7,206 nt of DNA from NCBI GenBank assembly GCA_938027385.1, contig CALJBF010000150.1, positions 1-7,206 of the forward strand, in the 5' to 3' direction. The notes beneath the pieces were generated by a model, which had not been told where the DNA came from, made no database searches, and saw only the letters and a list, made by a program, of their open reading frames with translations. Of the stretch, positions 5,726-7,206 are shown piece by piece. Position numbers and translations under genes: made by a program. The number at the start of each line of letters is the position of its first letter. Position 1 is the stretch's first letter. This stretch comes from an uncultured Porphyromonadaceae bacterium. Its GTDB lineage: Bacteria; Bacteroidota; Bacteroidia; Bacteroidales; Muribaculaceae.

Positions 5726-6722
5726 CACGGTTTGTGAAATGGGGCAGGATACGGTTCAGGGCCAGAAGTACGAACAGATAGGTGAATCCGAGGGCGAACA
5801 GGCCCGGGGTGAAGGGCCACAGGTGCCTGTGCCATCCGCCGGCCAGGTAGCAGAAAAACTGCACCCACAGCGTAAGCTGCACACTCACGCAGAGCGTACA
5901 CCAGTGGCGCGCCCGGAACTTCTGATACCAGATGCTCCATACTGTGAACGGCAGGCAGCACAGGTTTATAAGCGCAAGCCAGTGTATGGCCGCGGGTGCC
6001 ATCAGCAGCGCCAGCAGACTCACACCGAAGTAGGTGAATCCGACCTCGCTCCAGCTGAATATGCCGAAAAACGACGATGCGTCTGTCTTCAGTATCGAGT
6101 CGCATCCGCCGGCCTGCAGTACGCCGCACACTTTGTCGGCCATCGGGTTCTTGATGCTTAGCGATTTCTGCACCAGCATGTATGTGAACCACAACCCCGC
6201 GCAGTCTACAACTATGAGCGCAAGTACCGAGGGGTAGCGCCATGTGCCGTTGCTTACAAGCAGATATGCGGCAAGTCCTGCGGCCAGTATCCACAACAGC
6301 CAGTGCTTGGCCGCGGTTATGCACTCCATGCGGCGGTGTGCCCTGTAGTCTTGTTCGGCAGCTCCGTCATTCACCCGGGGCAACAGCACTGCTCCGGTCC
6401 AGGCGGCGCGGAACTCGTCGGACGGCATTGTCTCGTTTACCCCTTGGGTGAGGTATTCCACGCCGTCGGCGCCGATGCGGGTTACGATCACAAGACCTCC
6501 GCGGGTCTGGGCTATGAACGGCGGTGCAAGGCGCGGCAGCTCTGATTTGTCGCTTATGGAAAGCGCGGCTGAATCCACACCATACTCCTGCAAAAGCTTT
6601 GACACACCGAACAGCGTCTTGAACGGCATGGCGTCAAAACGCTGTTCGGTGTAGTCTGCCGTAAACGGCACGCCGAGCGCCGTCAGCAGGTCTGAAACAA
6701 TAGTATGGTCGGTCTTTGCCAT
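5718..6722 (-). CDS. VKOR-family membrane thiol oxidoreductase with degenerate C39-like domain
   Basis: VKOR proteins pass electrons from thiols to quinone and so drive disulfide formation, the role DsbB plays in other bacteria. The 334 residues hold two parts. Residues about 2-116 resemble a peptidase C39 domain (GVSKLLQEYG near 40; EFRAAWTGAVLL near 103-114) but lack the catalytic Cys and His. Residues 140-326 form six predicted membrane segments (about 140-158, 163-185, 224-241, 247-266, 273-296, 302-326). The full VKOR cysteine set is present: loop pair C199 and C207, and the C-x-x-C pair C275 and C278 in HWCTLC. The motif SWSEVGFTYFG also fits. Thioredoxin is not fused, as it often is in relatives, but encoded 16 bp upstream. 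The ATG at 6722 is chosen; a GTG two codons upstream (6728) is also possible. Basic residues cluster so as to predict a cytoplasmic active site. Confidence 0.92.
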   Translation of the reverse strand: MAKTDHTIVSDLLTALGVPFTADYTEQRFDAMPFKTLFGVSKLLQEYGVDSAALSISDKSELPRLAPPFIAQTRGGLVIVTRIGADGVEYLTQGVNETMPSDEFRAAWTGAVLLPRVNDGAAEQDYRAHRRMECITAAKHWLLWILAAGLAAYLLVSNGTWRYPSVLALIVVDCAGLWFTYMLVQKSLSIKNPMADKVCGVLQAGGCDSILKTDASSFFGIFSWSEVGFTYFGVSLLALLMAPAAIHWLALINLCCLPFTVWSIWYQKFRARHWCTLCVSVQLTLWVQFFCYLAGGWHRHLWPFTPGLFALGFTYLFVLLALNRILPHFTNRDD

Positions 6723-6738
6723 CGGCACTCGCTGCAGC

Positions 6739-7032
6739 TTACAGATATGATTCTATTTTTGAAAGCAGTACCTGTCCGTCCATCTCGCCGCTCTGGCGCC
6801 AGACTTCCTTGCCGTCACGGTAGACGATGAACGTGGGGAGCGATTCCACGTTGAGGCTGTCGGCGGCTTCCTGATTCTTGTCGATGTCGAACTGGTAGAT
6901 GTCTGCGCGACCGTCGAGCAGTTCCTTGATCTGTTCGACCACGGGCATCATGCGTTGGCAGTGAGGGCACCAGGTGGCGAAGAATTCCACCATTACCACT
7001 TTTGAGCTGTTGATTATATTGTTATAGTCCAT
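6739..7032 (-). CDS. Thioredoxin-fold protein with CPHC active site
   Basis: This is a 97-residue single-domain thioredoxin. The active site is WCPHC (C22, C25), and the cis-proline loop is SLPTF (P66), followed by the usual strand and Gly turn (YRDGKEV). CPHC is the DsbA motif and differs from the CGPC of ordinary thioredoxins. It generally gives a more oxidising potential, although CPHC thioredoxins that act as reductants exist. There is no signal peptide or lipobox, so the protein should be cytoplasmic. It is the first gene of the operon, with its stop 16 bp before the VKOR ATG, and is the obvious candidate partner of the VKOR. The ATG at 7032 gives the normal thioredoxin N terminus. I found no clear TAnnTTTG box upstream on the minus strand, so the operon promoter is unassigned. 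Confidence 0.94.
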   Translation of the reverse strand: MDYNNIINSSKVVMVEFFATWCPHCQRMMPVVEQIKELLDGRADIYQFDIDKNQEAADSLNVESLPTFIVYRDGKEVWRQSGEMDGQVLLSKIESYL

Positions 7033-7085
7033 AGCAGTTAGGTAAATCGGTTTTCGCTGATATAACGGCCTCGGCGAAACGATTG

Positions 7086-7117
7086 TTTGTGGGTGAGTTT
7101 TAAAAATTGTAATTTTG
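7086..7117 (+). promoter_or_regulatory. Bacteroidales promoter of the transporter gene
   Basis: TTTG (7086-7089) and TAATTTTG (7110-7117) are separated by 20 bases, an exact match to the Bacteroides consensus of TTTG, 19-21 bases and TAnnTTTG. The -7 box ends only four bases before the ATG at 7122, so the predicted start site falls on or next to the start codon. Confidence 0.72.
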
Positions 7118-7121
7118 CGCG

Positions 7122-7206
7122 ATGAATATACGCAAGTTCAAAGGCTATCTGCTCGGATTTGTGGCCGCGGCAACCTACGGTCTGAATCCGTTGTTTGCCC
7201 TGCCTC
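7122..7206 (+). CDS. DMT/EamA-family transporter, 5' fragment
   Basis: Only the first 28 codons are in the window. They encode a short basic N terminus (MNIRKFKG) and the start of a hydrophobic helix, YLLGFVAAATYGLNPLFALP. The GxxAAATYGxNP pattern is typical of the first membrane segment of Bacteroidetes drug/metabolite transporter (EamA) proteins, which export small metabolites through ten membrane helices. The substrate cannot be told. It is transcribed divergently from the thioredoxin operon across an 89-bp gap. The ATG at 7122 fits the usual family N terminus, and the frame is open to the window end. Confidence 0.75.
   Translation, partial: MNIRKFKGYLLGFVAAATYGLNPLFALP

Noticed and set aside
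5652..6161. 169-codon open frame on the plus strand opposite the VKOR gene
   Set aside because: The opposite strand encodes a complete VKOR with all four cysteines. This frame gives a charged, low-information sequence without domain features.
7033..7121. Minus-strand promoter for the thioredoxin operon
   Set aside because: A promoter must exist near here, but no TAnnTTTG match is present on the minus strand in this gap, so none is placed.

Overview
The window looks like chromosomal DNA of a member of the Bacteroidales (Bacteroidota). Three things point there. Several intergenic gaps carry the Bacteroides-type -7 box TAnnTTTG. Start codons lack clear Shine-Dalgarno sequences. The protein families fit: a VKOR with a degenerate C39-like N-terminal domain, and a clostridial/Bacteroides-type hexameric glutamate dehydrogenase. 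The coding DNA is G+C-rich with A+T-rich spacers, which would suit a family such as Muribaculaceae, but the family placement is only a guess.

Layout. On the minus strand, positions 114-1451 encode glutamate dehydrogenase, closed by a hairpin terminator at 43-79. A divergent A+T-rich spacer (1452-1745) holds candidate promoters for both directions, a 10-bp direct repeat and a 29-bp interrupted dyad. On the plus strand, 1746-3986 encodes a large cytoplasmic TPR protein of unknown role. It converges, with a 19-bp gap, on a membrane acyltransferase of the OafA/AT3 family (minus, 4006-5175), which has its own candidate promoter.

The most distinctive part is a compact four-gene minus-strand operon at 7032-5268: a CPHC thioredoxin, a membrane VKOR fused to a C39-peptidase-like domain, a 60-residue cysteine-free small protein, and an ABM/YgiN-type monooxygenase. 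The last three genes overlap by 8 bp and 4 bp, so they are probably translationally coupled. A DMT/EamA transporter gene starts divergently at 7122 and runs off the window. It has a near-perfect promoter that predicts a leaderless or almost leaderless mRNA.

How the genes may work together. Glutamate dehydrogenase handles ammonia and glutamate and appears unrelated to its neighbours. The thioredoxin-VKOR pair suggests a thiol-oxidation module coupled to the quinone pool. The charge distribution of the VKOR favours a cytoplasm-facing active site, which would match a thioredoxin without a signal peptide. The small protein and the monooxygenase have no assigned role in this module. No CRISPR array, tRNA, rRNA, insertion sequence or phage gene was seen.
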